DNA of 64,000 nt from an uncultured Lactobacillus sp. (GCA_937874185.1 CALNAK010000021.1:62001-126000); one strand, 5' to 3'. Shown: positions 1 through 9,720, counted from the stretch's first letter. Notes: a model not told the origin generated them from the sequence alone. Numbers and translations: made by a program.

Positions 1-327
1 AAAGTTATGACAGATTCGATTGCTGCCTTAACACAAGGTGGTACAACAGCTACTATTGCCGTTACTCCAAATAATATTGATATCAGTACATGGAATGACC
101 TTTGCGTTGACGACAAGAAGATTGTCGGTGTAAATATGGGTGATTCAATTCCTCAAGTTGACATTCCTCGTCTAATCAAATTCTATCAAATGGGTCTCTT
201 CCCATTCGATTTAACAGAAAAGTTTTATGACTTCGATCAAATTAATGAAGCTGACGCTGATTCAGTTAGTGGTAAGACTATCAAACCTATTTTGGTTATT
301 GATAAAGACTATCAACCAGAAGCCTAG
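1..327 (+). CDS. Zinc-type alcohol dehydrogenase, C-terminal part (partial)
   Basis: The reading frame is open at the left edge, so only the last ~108 codons are present. The segment runs from a Gly-rich stretch (LTQGGTTATIAV) through VNMGDSIPQVDIPRLIKFY to SGKTIKPILVID. This is the C-terminal end of the NAD(P)-binding domain and substrate-domain tail seen in aryl-alcohol type medium-chain zinc dehydrogenases, where GDS.PQ..IPRLI and a closing IKP are typical. The zinc-binding N-terminal half lies outside the window, so activity cannot be judged. A strong terminator follows, so it ends a plus-strand transcript. Family assignment is good; the substrate is unknown. Confidence 0.75.
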   Translation, partial: KVMTDSIAALTQGGTTATIAVTPNNIDISTWNDLCVDDKKIVGVNMGDSIPQVDIPRLIKFYQMGLFPFDLTEKFYDFDQINEADADSVSGKTIKPILVIDKDYQPEA

Positions 328-355
328 TTTTTAATTTAGATAAAGAAGTATAATG

Positions 356-390
356 AGCTCCCAATTCGTACCTTGGATTGGGGGCTTTTG
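356..390 (+). terminator. Rho-independent terminator after the dehydrogenase
   Basis: Stem GCTCCCAAT / ATTGGGGGC followed by TTTT, 30 bp downstream of the stop codon. Confidence 0.85.
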
Positions 391-476
391 TCATTTAAAA
401 CAAAGAAGCATATTCTCTAGTTTCCATTAACTTCCCTTTTACATTGGTATTATTGTTAGATTTTTTTGTTTGTATG

Positions 477-507
477 TTTATATATGTTTTCGTAAAACAT
501 ATATAAA
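477..507. repeat. 14-bp perfect palindrome
   Basis: TTTATATATGTTTT (477-490), CGT, then its exact reverse complement (494-507). There is no GC content in the arms and no T-run, so it is unlike a terminator. It lies in the 319-bp gap (328-646), which otherwise holds only two terminators. It could be an operator or a DNA hairpin; function unknown. Confidence 0.7.
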
Positions 508-597
508 TACTAGTATAAATAGAAACTTCACTCTGATATATGAAGATGACCGTTGTCAAAAATTATTATTCCTTTTATTGTGTAAAATTAAAACATA

Positions 598-636
598 ATA
601 AAAACGGCTCATAATCTTGATAGACTACAAGCCGTT
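598..636 (-). terminator. Terminator of the SLAP-repeat protein gene
   Basis: AACGGCT / AGCCGTT stem (603-609 and 630-636) followed on the minus strand by a T-rich run, 10 bp past the stop codon. Confidence 0.75.
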
Positions 637-646
637 ATTAACATTC

Positions 647-1948
647 TTATTTAATTACTGAAGTTGCAAATTCTGGTTCACTTATAGCGACATTTGGAAC
701 AGTATCAGAATCACCATACGACATGCTTAAATTGTTGGCATCAATAAGTATCCATTCATTGGTAGATACTTTACCCCAGAATTGATTATTCTTATTGCGA
801 ACTACCTGATTGATCTTCCAAGATGTTCCTGATGGTAGTATTCTGGACATTGTATTTGTAGACGTATCATAAACACTCTGATTACTTGTTAATGTAGCCG
901 TGAGATTAACTGAATTGTTAGTATTTGATGAATTGTCATTAGACACACTTGTAGCAAAATCAGGTTCACTAATAGCCACACTTGGGATAGAATCAGAATC
1001 ACCGTATGACATTCCCAAATTTGAATCGATTTTTATCCACTCATTAGTAGATACTTTACCCCAAAAATCATTGTTTCTATTACGAACTACAGTCGTTATT
1101 TTCCAAGAAGAACCAACGGGTAATGTTCTAGTTAGTGATTTCGTAGATGAATTATATATGGTTGCGTTATTTTTTAGGTTTGCTGTAAATGAATATTTAG
1201 ACGAATTAACAATAGTTGCCAAAACATACTCATCAGTTGCAACTTGATAGTATCCATTTCCATTTATGGTTGTAAACTTACCAAGTTTCCAAGATGATCC
1301 AGCTGGTAAAACCACACCATTTGGATTACCGTTAGAATCAACAACTTTTGCTTCATATCCAAGGGTACCAATATTATTATCGTTTGGAGCTACTGGCACC
1401 ACCGGTGTCACCCCAGAAGTAATTGTAATGTTTAATGAACTTACATATTGATTTTGTCCAACAGCATAGAACCTCTCGTTGTTTATCAGAATGGAAGTTC
1501 CTAATTTCCAAGATGATTGTCCAGGAAGAAACAACCCGGCTTTGTTACCATTAATATCAACAGTATCTGCACCACCATAATTAACTATTCCAATACCACC
1601 ATTGACTGGAGCGACAGGTGTCGTTCCATAAGTAACTGTAATATCTAAAGAACTTACATATTGGTCTGATCCAACTTCATAAAATCTTTGGTTATTTATT
1701 AATATAGACTCACCCAACTTCCAAGATGACTGTCCAGGAAGAAAAAGACCAGTTTTATTTCCCTTACTGTCTACTGTATCTGTACCACCATAATTAACTA
1801 TTCCAACTGGTTTTTTAATGGTACTTTCTATTGTAGTTGTATCATCAGCTTTAGCAGTTATTGCTAATTGATTTGAAATGTTCCCCAATACTGTAGGTGC
1901 CATCAATACAGCTAATGTAGAAGCTAAAACAATCTTTCTTTTATTCAT
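647..1948 (-). CDS. Secreted protein made of five SLAP-like cell-wall repeats
   Basis: 433 residues. The N-terminus is a Sec signal peptide (MNKRK, hydrophobic core, cut probably after TAKA near residue 34). The mature protein is five ~65-85-residue modules: two close repeats (GIVNYGG.D.VD..GN..GLFLPGQSSWKLG), one intermediate, and two that end GKVSTNEW.K/L and YGDSD..P.VAISEPEFATSV. The SSWK and V.TNEW signatures match the S-layer protein A (SLAP) family, known to bind cell-wall polymers non-covalently. There is no LPXTG motif or other domain, so it is essentially all anchor, perhaps a wall-coating protein. A GAGGAG ribosome site 9 bp upstream fixes the start. It is flanked by terminators and transcribed alone. 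The assignment to SLAP is strong; the role is inference. Confidence 0.8.
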   Translation of the reverse strand: MNKRKIVLASTLAVLMAPTVLGNISNQLAITAKADDTTTIESTIKKPVGIVNYGGTDTVDSKGNKTGLFLPGQSSWKLGESILINNQRFYEVGSDQYVSSLDITVTYGTTPVAPVNGGIGIVNYGGADTVDINGNKAGLFLPGQSSWKLGTSILINNERFYAVGQNQYVSSLNITITSGVTPVVPVAPNDNNIGTLGYEAKVVDSNGNPNGVVLPAGSSWKLGKFTTINGNGYYQVATDEYVLATIVNSSKYSFTANLKNNATIYNSSTKSLTRTLPVGSSWKITTVVRNRNNDFWGKVSTNEWIKIDSNLGMSYGDSDSIPSVAISEPDFATSVSNDNSSNTNNSVNLTATLTSNQSVYDTSTNTMSRILPSGTSWKINQVVRNKNNQFWGKVSTNEWILIDANNLSMSYGDSDTVPNVAISEPEFATSVIK

Positions 1949-2153
1949 TTTAAAAATCTCCTCTGCTTATTAATTACCTTAAAATGGATAAATACTTGAT
2001 CATTCACCTTAATATATCTATAGAAAATCATTGTGGTAGGCCTATTATTACTTGATATTTGTTTTTCAAATATATTCGAATGATCTCGCATACTTTTGCT
2101 ATGATAAATGTATAAATCATAACAATCAACTGAAAATTGCAAATACAAAAAAA

Positions 2154-2183
2154 CAGTTATCATAGGCATAACTGCTTTTTTAT
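2154..2183. terminator. Bidirectional terminator-like hairpin
   Basis: CAGTTAT (2154-2160), 7-nt loop, ATAACTG (2168-2174), with a T-run on the plus side and an A-run on the other, so it could stop transcription both ways. The rest of the 575-bp gap 1949-2523 is AT-rich; I see no convincing gene in it. The promoter of the SLAP gene must lie between here and 1949. Confidence 0.55.
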
Positions 2184-2478
2184 ATCTTTAAAAGCATAGC
2201 TATATCTACTTTCATAAATAGGAATATCACAACCATATATCTTAGTCCGATGATGATACTTTGAATTTTAAAAGAACAAATTAAGATAATTCAAATAGAT
2301 AATACCGGTAAACGGACTATATACGACAATATTAAGATTTGTAATAATCCATTTCTCTTTGAAAGTTCATATAAAAGATGTTACTTCCCTATCCATTTTA
2401 CTTCGGTTAATCTAAGGTTACATAACATTTTTTATTTGAAGTTATCCACCACCGGCACATGTCAAGCCCCAGTGCAAC

Positions 2479-2518
2479 AAAAAAACGATAGCTTCCTTTT
2501 TAGAAAAATATCGTTTTA
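2479..2518 (-). terminator. Terminator of the DUF4931-like gene
   Basis: AAAACGATA (2482-2490) pairs with TATCGTTTT (2509-2517); on the minus strand the stem leads into a T-run. It is only a few bases after the stop codon. Confidence 0.8.
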
Positions 2519-2523
2519 AAAAT

Positions 2524-3336
2524 TTACAAATCATTTATTTCCTTAGATTGAACATTATCCCTCAAGCGTTCAAGTAGCACGTCAGCAATACCTCTTACCT
2601 GCTTATCACCATCACGTTGCGATAAACGATAGCCAACAAAATATGGTGAAACTACATAGCGAGCTGTCAACTTACAAATAATCTTATTACCTTCACGATA
2701 AAAGAAAATATTATAAGAATCAAACTTGCCACCATAGAAATCATCCAATATATATTTGACTGTTACTCTGGCGAACTCAGCCAAATCATCAAGATATTTA
2801 GGATTATTAATAATAATATTGAATTCAACAAAACCCATTACTGGTTTTTCAGAGATATTAACGTTGATATGCTTATTATTAAAAACATCCATCCCTGTAA
2901 AATTCTCGGATTCAATATGCTTATAGCCATTTACCTTATCTAAACCGATAATTTGGAAATGTGGATGGCGTAAAGATCCACCAGACATTGGTCCAAAGTT
3001 CTTATACATAAGAACACTTTCATACTTCTTGCTTTGAATCATTTGATTCCAACACTCATAAATATAATTAAAAACCTCACGGTTCTTTTCAACTGAATAC
3101 GTTGAAATATCAGCATCATGTTCATGTGATTCGATTACAATTGTTTGATCGGTATCTTTAAGAGTTCTAAATTTATTCTTTAACCAAATCATATCTCCCT
3201 TTTGATCAATAATATTCGTTAAATTTTCCGTATCACAAAATGGGCAATAATCGGTGCTCTTCTTTACTTTTTTTACATCCTTTGGTTTTCCCTTTGCTTG
3301 GTCAATTTCAAAAACAAGTACATCTTTATTAGACAA
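2524..3336 (-). CDS. GalT-like (HIT-fold) protein, DUF4931 type
   Basis: 270 residues. Two features of the galactose-1-phosphate uridylyltransferase / HIT superfamily are visible: a CPFC zinc-type motif near residue 32-35 and, around residue 118-126, GGSLRHPHFQIIG, which holds the H.H nucleotide-transfer motif. Overall it resembles the DUF4931 family of Firmicutes, shorter than true GalT (about 340-490 residues) and not beside galK or galE here, so a role in Leloir galactose metabolism is not supported. The catalytic substrate is unknown. It lies downstream of pyk on the same strand, but the pyk terminator separates them. Family-level confidence is good; function is open. Confidence 0.7.
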   Translation of the reverse strand: MSNKDVLVFEIDQAKGKPKDVKKVKKSTDYCPFCDTENLTNIIDQKGDMIWLKNKFRTLKDTDQTIVIESHEHDADISTYSVEKNREVFNYIYECWNQMIQSKKYESVLMYKNFGPMSGGSLRHPHFQIIGLDKVNGYKHIESENFTGMDVFNNKHINVNISEKPVMGFVEFNIIINNPKYLDDLAEFARVTVKYILDDFYGGKFDSYNIFFYREGNKIICKLTARYVVSPYFVGYRLSQRDGDKQVRGIADVLLERLRDNVQSKEINDL

Positions 3337-3388
3337 TTATTTCACCTCAAAAAATTTCATTAATAAAATAATAACGCAAACACAAAAA

Positions 3389-3420
3389 AACTGAAAGAAA
3401 CTCGTCAGTTTCTCTCAGTT
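3389..3420 (-). terminator. Terminator of the pfkA-pyk operon
   Basis: AACTGAAAGAAACT (3389-3402) pairs with AGTTTCTCTCAGTT (3407-3420); CGTC loop; T-run on the minus strand. It lies ~30 bp past the pyk stop. Confidence 0.9.
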
Positions 3421-3449
3421 TATTTATGTATTAATTTAATTTTTTAAAA

Positions 3450-5219
3450 TTAAAGTGAACGTGAAGCACCTTTGTAAACAACACCACGTCTTGAATCAAC
3501 AGTAACAGTGTCACCATCTTTAACAAGGTTAGTAGCATTCTTAGCACCAACAACTACAGGTAGACCCATAGCGATACCAACAACAGCTGCATGTGAAGTT
3601 AAACCACCGTTTTCAACAACTACGGCACTAGCTTTTTCAAGAGCTGGTAGGTAATCTTTGTCAGTCATTTCTGTAACAAGGATATCACCATCGTTGATCT
3701 TCTTGTTTGCTTCTTCAGCAGAGTGAGCAACTACAACGTTACCAACAACTGATTCTTCTCCAACACCTTGGCCTTTAACCAATGTTGAACCAATCAATTG
3801 AACCTTCATAACGTTTGTTGTACCACTTTCACCAACGGGAACACCGGCAACAACAAGAATTAAATCGCCTTCCTTAGCAAAGCCAAGTTCTTGAGCTTTC
3901 TTAGCAGCAAGGTCGAACATTGCATCTGTGTTTTCTGGCTTGTCAGCAATAATAGGATCAACACCCCAGTTAACTGTTAAACCACGTTGTGTCTTTTCGT
4001 CAAATGTGATAGCTAAAATATCAGCACTTGGACGGTACTTAGAGATCATACGAGCTGTGTAACCAGATTTAGTTGCTGTAACAATTGTGTTAATGTTCAA
4101 TTCTTCAGCAGTTCTAACAACTGATTCACCGATTGATTCTGTAACGTTTGAACCCTTGTAAGCGTCAAATCTTTGAATAGCAAGTTCGTTATTCTTGTCA
4201 AGTTCTCTTTCAGTACGTTCGTTGATGTGAGCCATAGCAGCAACAGCTTCTACAGGGTAATCACCGTTAGCACTTTCACCTGAAAGCATTGTAGCATCTG
4301 TACCATCAAGAACAGAGTTAGCAACATCAGTAACTTCGGCACGTGTAGGACGTGGGTTTTCTTGCATTGAATCAAGCATTTGTGTAGCAGTGATAACTGG
4401 TTTACCAAGAGCATTACATTTCTTGATCAATGATTTTTGAACGAATGGTACGTTTTCAAATGGAATTTCAACACCCATGTCACCACGAGCAATCATCAAA
4501 CCATCAGATACTTGAAGGATTGAATCGATATTGTCGATACCTTCTTGTGATTCAATCTTAGGGAAGATTTGTACGTATTCACAATGTTTTTCTTCAAGAA
4601 TTGCACGGATATCCAAAACATCTTGAGCTTTACGAACGAATGAAGCTGAGATGAAGTTGATTCCTTGTTCTAGACCGAAACGAATATCATCTGAATCTTT
4701 TTCAGTAATACCTGGTAGACGAACTTCAACACCAGGAGCATTGATACTCTTTCTTGAACCAATCATACCGTTGTTTTGAACAACTGTAACTAGTTCACGG
4801 TTCTTGTCATCTTTTTCAGTAATCTTCAAGTCAACAAGACCATCATCGATTAATACGTGACCACCAACATGTGTATCATCGTAAAGACCAGGGTATGTAG
4901 CAGCAATCTTTTCTGGTGTACCTGTTAAAGTATCATCCATTGAGATACGGATTGTTTGACCAATCTTAGCTTCAAACTTCTTGTTTTCTTGAACAGTAGT
5001 ACGGATTTCAGCACCCTTAGTATCAAGAACGATACCAACAGTCTTTCCTGTAATCTTTTCTGCTTCATGAACCATGTTCATACGTTCTTTGTGTTCAGCA
5101 TGGTCACCATGTGAGAAGTTGAAACGGAAGATGTTAGCTCCGGCTTCAATCAATTTAACGATTGTATCAACGTCATTACTGGCAGGTCCAAGTGTACTTA
5201 CAATTTTTGTTCTTTTCAT
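3450..5219 (-). CDS. pyk: Pyruvate kinase with C-terminal PEP-utilising domain
   Basis: Catalyses phosphoenolpyruvate + ADP to pyruvate + ATP, the last step of glycolysis. The protein begins MKRTKIVSTLGPAS and contains the family signatures RFNFSHGDH, IFPKIESQEG, MIARGDMGVEIP and TATQMLDSM. The last ~80 residues form a PEP-utilising swivelling-like domain with NGGLTSHAAVVG, the extended form (589 residues) usual in Bacilli. The start is placed at ATG 5219 because AAAGGGG lies 7 bp upstream; an upstream in-frame ATG at 5246 lacks a site and adds nine non-conserved residues. It lies 65 bp downstream of pfkA and is surely co-transcribed, the conserved lactobacillar arrangement. The operon terminator follows. 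Confidence 0.97.
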   Translation of the reverse strand: MKRTKIVSTLGPASNDVDTIVKLIEAGANIFRFNFSHGDHAEHKERMNMVHEAEKITGKTVGIVLDTKGAEIRTTVQENKKFEAKIGQTIRISMDDTLTGTPEKIAATYPGLYDDTHVGGHVLIDDGLVDLKITEKDDKNRELVTVVQNNGMIGSRKSINAPGVEVRLPGITEKDSDDIRFGLEQGINFISASFVRKAQDVLDIRAILEEKHCEYVQIFPKIESQEGIDNIDSILQVSDGLMIARGDMGVEIPFENVPFVQKSLIKKCNALGKPVITATQMLDSMQENPRPTRAEVTDVANSVLDGTDATMLSGESANGDYPVEAVAAMAHINERTERELDKNNELAIQRFDAYKGSNVTESIGESVVRTAEELNINTIVTATKSGYTARMISKYRPSADILAITFDEKTQRGLTVNWGVDPIIADKPENTDAMFDLAAKKAQELGFAKEGDLILVVAGVPVGESGTTNVMKVQLIGSTLVKGQGVGEESVVGNVVVAHSAEEANKKINDGDILVTEMTDKDYLPALEKASAVVVENGGLTSHAAVVGIAMGLPVVVGAKNATNLVKDGDTVTVDSRRGVVYKGASRSL

Positions 5220-5284
5220 CGAGAATCCCCTTTTCTTTTTGTCCATCGTTTATTGTAACAAATTTGAAACATATATGCTTAAAA

Positions 5285-6244
5285 TTATCTATTAATAGAA
5301 TTATTTAAGTCATATAGTGATAAATCAGGTTTGTGCTTGCTATCGAATAAGTCAAGAATATCATGTGATGTAATCTTGTTATCTTCGATACCAACAGCCA
5401 ATCCACCTTTACCGTCAAGAAGAAGATCAACGGCATATGCGCCCATCTTACTTGCTAAGACACGATCTCTTGCAGTTGGTGAACCACCACGTTGAACATG
5501 TCCTAAAACAGTTGCACGTGTTTGGAAGTCGCCATATTTTTCTAATTCGTTCATGAAGTCTTGAGCATGCATAACACCCTCAGCAAGAACAATAATCATA
5601 TTCTTATTGCCTTCTTCACGACCCTTTTCGACTTTTTTAGCGATATCCTTGATGTCAAAATCACGTTCTGGAACGATAATTTCTTGAGCACCACCAGCAA
5701 CACCAGCCCAAAGAGCGACATCACCAGCACCTCTACCCATTACTTCAACAACGAATGTTCTTTCATGAGAAGAAGCAGTATCTCTTAACTTATCAATTGC
5801 ATCAACAGCTGTAGATACGGCTGTATCAAAACCAATTGTAAAGTCAGTGAATGGAATATCATTATCAATTGTTCCTGGTAGACCAATTGTGTTGTAACCA
5901 TGTTCAGTTAAACGCAATGCACCATGGTAAGAACCATCTCCACCAATAACAACTAATGCATCAATTCCAAATTTCTTAAGTTGCTCAATACCTTTGAGCT
6001 GACCTTCTACGTTAGCAAACTCTGGGTATCTTGCAGAATACAAGAAAGTACCACCACGTTGAATACGGTCAGATACGTCGTCGCTTGTTAGTGGGAAAAT
6101 ATCACCCGCAACCAAACCAGCATATCCATAATTGATACCAAACACTTCAAGCCCTTTGTCAATGGCTCTACGTGTGACTGCTCTAATAGCAGCGTTCATG
6201 CCAGGGGCGTCGCCACCACTGGTTAAAATACCAATACGCTTCAT
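5285..6244 (-). CDS. pfkA: ATP-dependent 6-phosphofructokinase
   Basis: Phosphorylates fructose 6-phosphate to fructose 1,6-bisphosphate, the committed glycolytic step, and indicates an Embden-Meyerhof (homofermentative) capability. Begins MKRIGILTSGGDAPGMNAAI; shows VVIGGDGSYHGA (ATP/Mg), LPGTIDNDI with the catalytic Asp, VEVMGRGAGDVALW and GHVQRGGSPTARDR. 319 residues, normal family length. The start is ATG 6244, because GGAG sits 9 bp upstream; the longer reading from a TTG at 6259 would put that Shine-Dalgarno sequence inside the gene. First gene of pfkA-pyk; a catabolite-response-like site lies ~80 bp upstream. Confidence 0.97.
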   Translation of the reverse strand: MKRIGILTSGGDAPGMNAAIRAVTRRAIDKGLEVFGINYGYAGLVAGDIFPLTSDDVSDRIQRGGTFLYSARYPEFANVEGQLKGIEQLKKFGIDALVVIGGDGSYHGALRLTEHGYNTIGLPGTIDNDIPFTDFTIGFDTAVSTAVDAIDKLRDTASSHERTFVVEVMGRGAGDVALWAGVAGGAQEIIVPERDFDIKDIAKKVEKGREEGNKNMIIVLAEGVMHAQDFMNELEKYGDFQTRATVLGHVQRGGSPTARDRVLASKMGAYAVDLLLDGKGGLAVGIEDNKITSHDILDLFDSKHKPDLSLYDLNNSINR

Positions 6245-6323
6245 TTGTTCACACTCCAAAATTATTTGTTTCTAAAACAAAACCTAATCAAATATAACAT
6301 TTTTACCGTTTACTTTGTAGAGC

Positions 6324-6337
6324 TGAAAACGCTTTAA
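6324..6337. promoter_or_regulatory. cre-like CcpA site upstream of pfkA
   Basis: TGAAAACGCTTTAA matches the consensus TGWAANCGNTNWCA at all but one position (A for C at 13). It is in the dnaE-pfkA gap, upstream of a plausible minus-strand -10 (TATATT) with a poor -35, the geometry of a CcpA-activated promoter. Activation of pfk-pyk operons by CcpA is known in lactic acid bacteria; here it is inferred. Confidence 0.55.
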
Positions 6338-6347
6338 GATAAATTAA

Positions 6348-9300
6348 TTATTGTTTTTTTACGAAAACACTTCTTTTACCTAAAAAGTCTTCCAGTTTAC
6401 CCTGTACTTCACTATTAAAGTCTATCCACCGGGTTGATTTCAAGAGTAACGCTTGCTTTTTCTTTTCTCGATAAATTATTACCGGCATTTTTCCAGGAAA
6501 ACGTTCAATTAATTTATATAATTTCTCCAGATTATCAGGAGTATCCAAATTGTTGGTAACCCTCAAATATAACTTTTCATCTGGTAATTGGACTGTATAT
6601 TGTTTCGGATCAGATAGTCGGTCAGCAATAAACTCCAAATTACCACGCTGACCAACACTCGCACGACCAACAACCAGAAAAATTTTACCGTCTAATTCCG
6701 TATTTTCAATTTTTTGGAATAGCTTTGGGAAAATTGTGACAGAGATATTCCCAGATTCATCCTCAATCGTCATGAAACACATCCGCTGACCTTTTTTCGT
6801 ACGTATCACTCGAAGATTCTTGACTAGTCCTAAAACATTAGTCGTTCCATTCTGATTATTATTCAGTTCGGCAATTTTAACAGTTCTCGTATTTAATAAT
6901 CGATTACGATATTTTTCGACTGGGTGACCAGAAACATAAACTCCAAGATATTCTTTCTCTTGGTTCAGTCTTTCCGTCAAAGTGAAATCATCAACTTCAT
7001 GTTTCTTGGGATCAAGTACGTCAAATAGCGACAAATTACTACCAGCCAGCTGAATGCTCTCAATCAAATCACGAAAATCGTACAATAATTCCTTGCGATT
7101 ACGATTAAAACTATCGAATGTTCCTGATAATATCATCGGTTCAATATAATCATCCTTAACAAAACGGGCATCGATACGTTGCAAGAAGTTCAATGGACTA
7201 GTGTAATCACCATTTTTCTGGCGTTGCTCAACAATGTCACTAGCAAAATCCCGTCGCATCCCCTTAATACTCAACAATCCAAATCTAATGGCCTTATCAG
7301 CATCAGTAAATTCATACTGACTCTGATTAATATCAACATTCAATATCTTAATATGCTGATCTTTAGCATCCTGAACATACGTCATTACTTTAGAACCATT
7401 ATTCAAATTTGAATTCAATAAACATGCAAAAAAGACATCTGGAAAATGAACTTTAATATACGCCAACCAAAAAGCAATCATTGAGTAAGCAACTGAATGG
7501 GATTTATTAAAACCATAATTACCAAATTTTTCGATATATTGATAAACACGTTCAGCTGATTCTTTGTCATGACCTAATGAAGTCGCTCCATCAACAAATT
7601 TTTGCCGATTCTCTTCGATCAATTTTTCATTTTTCTTACTAATTGCCCGACGTAAAATATCGGCGTCTGCTAGTGAGAATCCCGCCATTTCTGAGGATGC
7701 TTGCATAACTTGCTCTTGATAAACCAAAACTCCATAAGTCGAATGTAAAATCTTTTCCAGTGATTGATCCGGATAAACGACTGGTTCCTGACCATGTTTT
7801 CTAGCAATAAATGTAGAAATATTCTGCATAGGACCTGGACGATAGAGCGCATTAGTCGCCACAATATCATCGAAACTAGTTGGTGATAACTGTCTTAGAA
7901 CACTTCTAATACCATCAGACTCAAATTGGAAAACACCGTCAGTATCACCCTTTTGGAATATCTTTAAAGTTTCTGGATCGTTTAAAGGAATCTTTTCGGG
8001 AACAAACTCACGACCATACTTTTGAGAAATTGCTTGAACAGATTTATCAAGGATTGTTAAATTCTTCAACCCAAGAAAATCCATTTTTAGCAATCCAACA
8101 CTTTCAACATTGTACTTAGTTTGTTGCGTCAGATTGATACCATCATCTTCTAATTGAACCGCAACAATATCGGTCATTGGCTTTTTACTCAAAACAATTC
8201 CGGCTGCATGAGTGGAATAGTGTCGTGGAATTCCTTCAATTCTCTGTGCAACTTTAAAAATCAATTGATTCTCACGAGAATTATCAACTAAATTACGTAA
8301 GGCACCTGACTCATCCAATGACTCCTTCAAACTGATATTTAATTTTCTAGGAATGGCATTTGACCACTGTGATATCTGAAACTGGGTTTGGCTAAAGGTT
8401 CTAGAAATATCACGTAGAGCCATTTTTGCTGCCAAAGTTCCGAAGGTAATTATCTGTGCCATATGATCTGAGCCGTATTTATCATGCATGTACATGACCA
8501 TTTCATCACGACGGTTATCCGGAAGATCCAAATCAATATCTGGCATATTAACTCTTTGTGGATTTAAAAATCGTTCAAACAACAAATCATATTTAATTGG
8601 ATCAACTTGTGTGATACCCAAACAATATGATACAAGTGATCCTGCCGCTGAACCACGTCCAGGTCCGGTCTTGATGCCGACTTCGTGTGCGTGCTTGATA
8701 ACATCCCAAACAATCAAGAAGTAATCAGAGAAGCCCATTTTATCAATTACACCAAGCTCATACTCTAATCGTTTCAAATAAGCTTGACCGATATTCCCTG
8801 ATAAACGTTTATTCAATCCTTTAGAAGCCAAATCATGTAGAAAATCAATTGAAGTGGTCCCCTCAGGAGTTTCAAATTTTGGTAACTCTGTTTCTTTGAA
8901 CTCAATCTCAACATTACATTGTTCAGCCAAATAATTAGTGTTATTAACTGCTTCGGCCATATCAACATTATCAAAATCATCCGAAAAAGCTTGTGCTGAT
9001 TTCAAATAATGATCACCAGTTTCAACAACCTGGTCCAAACTTTCAAATCTTTGTCCAACTCTTAAATAATTGACGACTTGATATGCTAGATGATCATCGG
9101 CATTTATATAACGAACATCGCTCAAAGCAACTAACTTCAACTTATACAGTTGGGCAACATCTTTAATTTGCTTTACATTATCAATTTGTCCTGAATTCAA
9201 TCCAACACCAAGATATAGTGAATTCTGATCTATATAGCTCTGCAATCTTTGAATATAGCCATTTACATCTTCAGTAACGATTACCTCAGATTCACTGGCA

Positions 9301-9671
9301 GGAGTGATCACAAAGATTCCTTGCATATAATTTTTAATAAGATCTATTTCAATAGCATCTTTATTAGACATAATTTCTGATGAAATTTTAATTAAATTAC
9401 GATAACCTAAATCATTTTTCGCTAAAAGTATTAATGGATAAGTATTCTCAGCATCAATAAGACCTGCAATTTCAATTGTTAGCCCTATAATTGGTTTTAT
9501 ACCGATTTTTTTAGCATATTTATAAAAATCAATGGATCCGTATAAATTATTCAAATCGGTTAATGCAATTGCAGAATAGCCCCGTTCTTTGGCTTGTTCG
9601 ACTATTTCAGTCAATTTTGCGGGACTATGCAATAAACTGTAACTACTAATAACTTGTAGTTGTGCTTGCAA
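6348..9671 (-). CDS. dnaE: DNA polymerase III subunit alpha, DnaE type
   Basis: The second replicative polymerase of Firmicutes, which extends primers before PolC takes over. 1107 residues from the start chosen here. N-terminal PHP domain (SSYSLLHSPAKL, ALTDLNNLYG) lacking the usual His pair, so probably not a working nuclease; polymerase core with GPGRGSAAGSLVSYCLGIT and catalytic PDIDLD at about 377-382; finger motifs YRPGPM and YQEQVM; helix-hairpin-helix and C-terminal OB-fold (MCFMTIEDESGNISVTIFP). No exonuclease insert, unlike PolC. The start is TTG 9671: GGGGGC lies just upstream and homologues begin near this point; the reading from ATG 9731 would place that ribosome site inside the gene. 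It precedes pfkA on the same strand. Confidence 0.96.
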   Translation of the reverse strand: MQAQLQVISSYSLLHSPAKLTEIVEQAKERGYSAIALTDLNNLYGSIDFYKYAKKIGIKPIIGLTIEIAGLIDAENTYPLILLAKNDLGYRNLIKISSEIMSNKDAIEIDLIKNYMQGIFVITPASESEVIVTEDVNGYIQRLQSYIDQNSLYLGVGLNSGQIDNVKQIKDVAQLYKLKLVALSDVRYINADDHLAYQVVNYLRVGQRFESLDQVVETGDHYLKSAQAFSDDFDNVDMAEAVNNTNYLAEQCNVEIEFKETELPKFETPEGTTSIDFLHDLASKGLNKRLSGNIGQAYLKRLEYELGVIDKMGFSDYFLIVWDVIKHAHEVGIKTGPGRGSAAGSLVSYCLGITQVDPIKYDLLFERFLNPQRVNMPDIDLDLPDNRRDEMVMYMHDKYGSDHMAQIITFGTLAAKMALRDISRTFSQTQFQISQWSNAIPRKLNISLKESLDESGALRNLVDNSRENQLIFKVAQRIEGIPRHYSTHAAGIVLSKKPMTDIVAVQLEDDGINLTQQTKYNVESVGLLKMDFLGLKNLTILDKSVQAISQKYGREFVPEKIPLNDPETLKIFQKGDTDGVFQFESDGIRSVLRQLSPTSFDDIVATNALYRPGPMQNISTFIARKHGQEPVVYPDQSLEKILHSTYGVLVYQEQVMQASSEMAGFSLADADILRRAISKKNEKLIEENRQKFVDGATSLGHDKESAERVYQYIEKFGNYGFNKSHSVAYSMIAFWLAYIKVHFPDVFFACLLNSNLNNGSKVMTYVQDAKDQHIKILNVDINQSQYEFTDADKAIRFGLLSIKGMRRDFASDIVEQRQKNGDYTSPLNFLQRIDARFVKDDYIEPMILSGTFDSFNRNRKELLYDFRDLIESIQLAGSNLSLFDVLDPKKHEVDDFTLTERLNQEKEYLGVYVSGHPVEKYRNRLLNTRTVKIAELNNNQNGTTNVLGLVKNLRVIRTKKGQRMCFMTIEDESGNISVTIFPKLFQKIENTELDGKIFLVVGRASVGQRGNLEFIADRLSDPKQYTVQLPDEKLYLRVTNNLDTPDNLEKLYKLIERFPGKMPVIIYREKKKQALLLKSTRWIDFNSEVQGKLEDFLGKRSVFVKKQ

Positions 9672-9720
9672 TTTGTCGCCCCCTTTGTTTAAAATTATAT
9701 CAAAATCAAGTAGATGTTTA

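Noticed and set aside
1945..2169. 74-codon minus-strand reading frame overlapping the start of the SLAP gene
   Set aside because: It begins inside a terminator hairpin, has no ribosome site, odd composition, and covers the promoter and ribosome site of the SLAP gene.
5220..5246. Upstream ATG for pyruvate kinase
   Set aside because: The AAAGGGG ribosome site lies between the two ATGs, so the second is used; the nine extra residues are not family-like.
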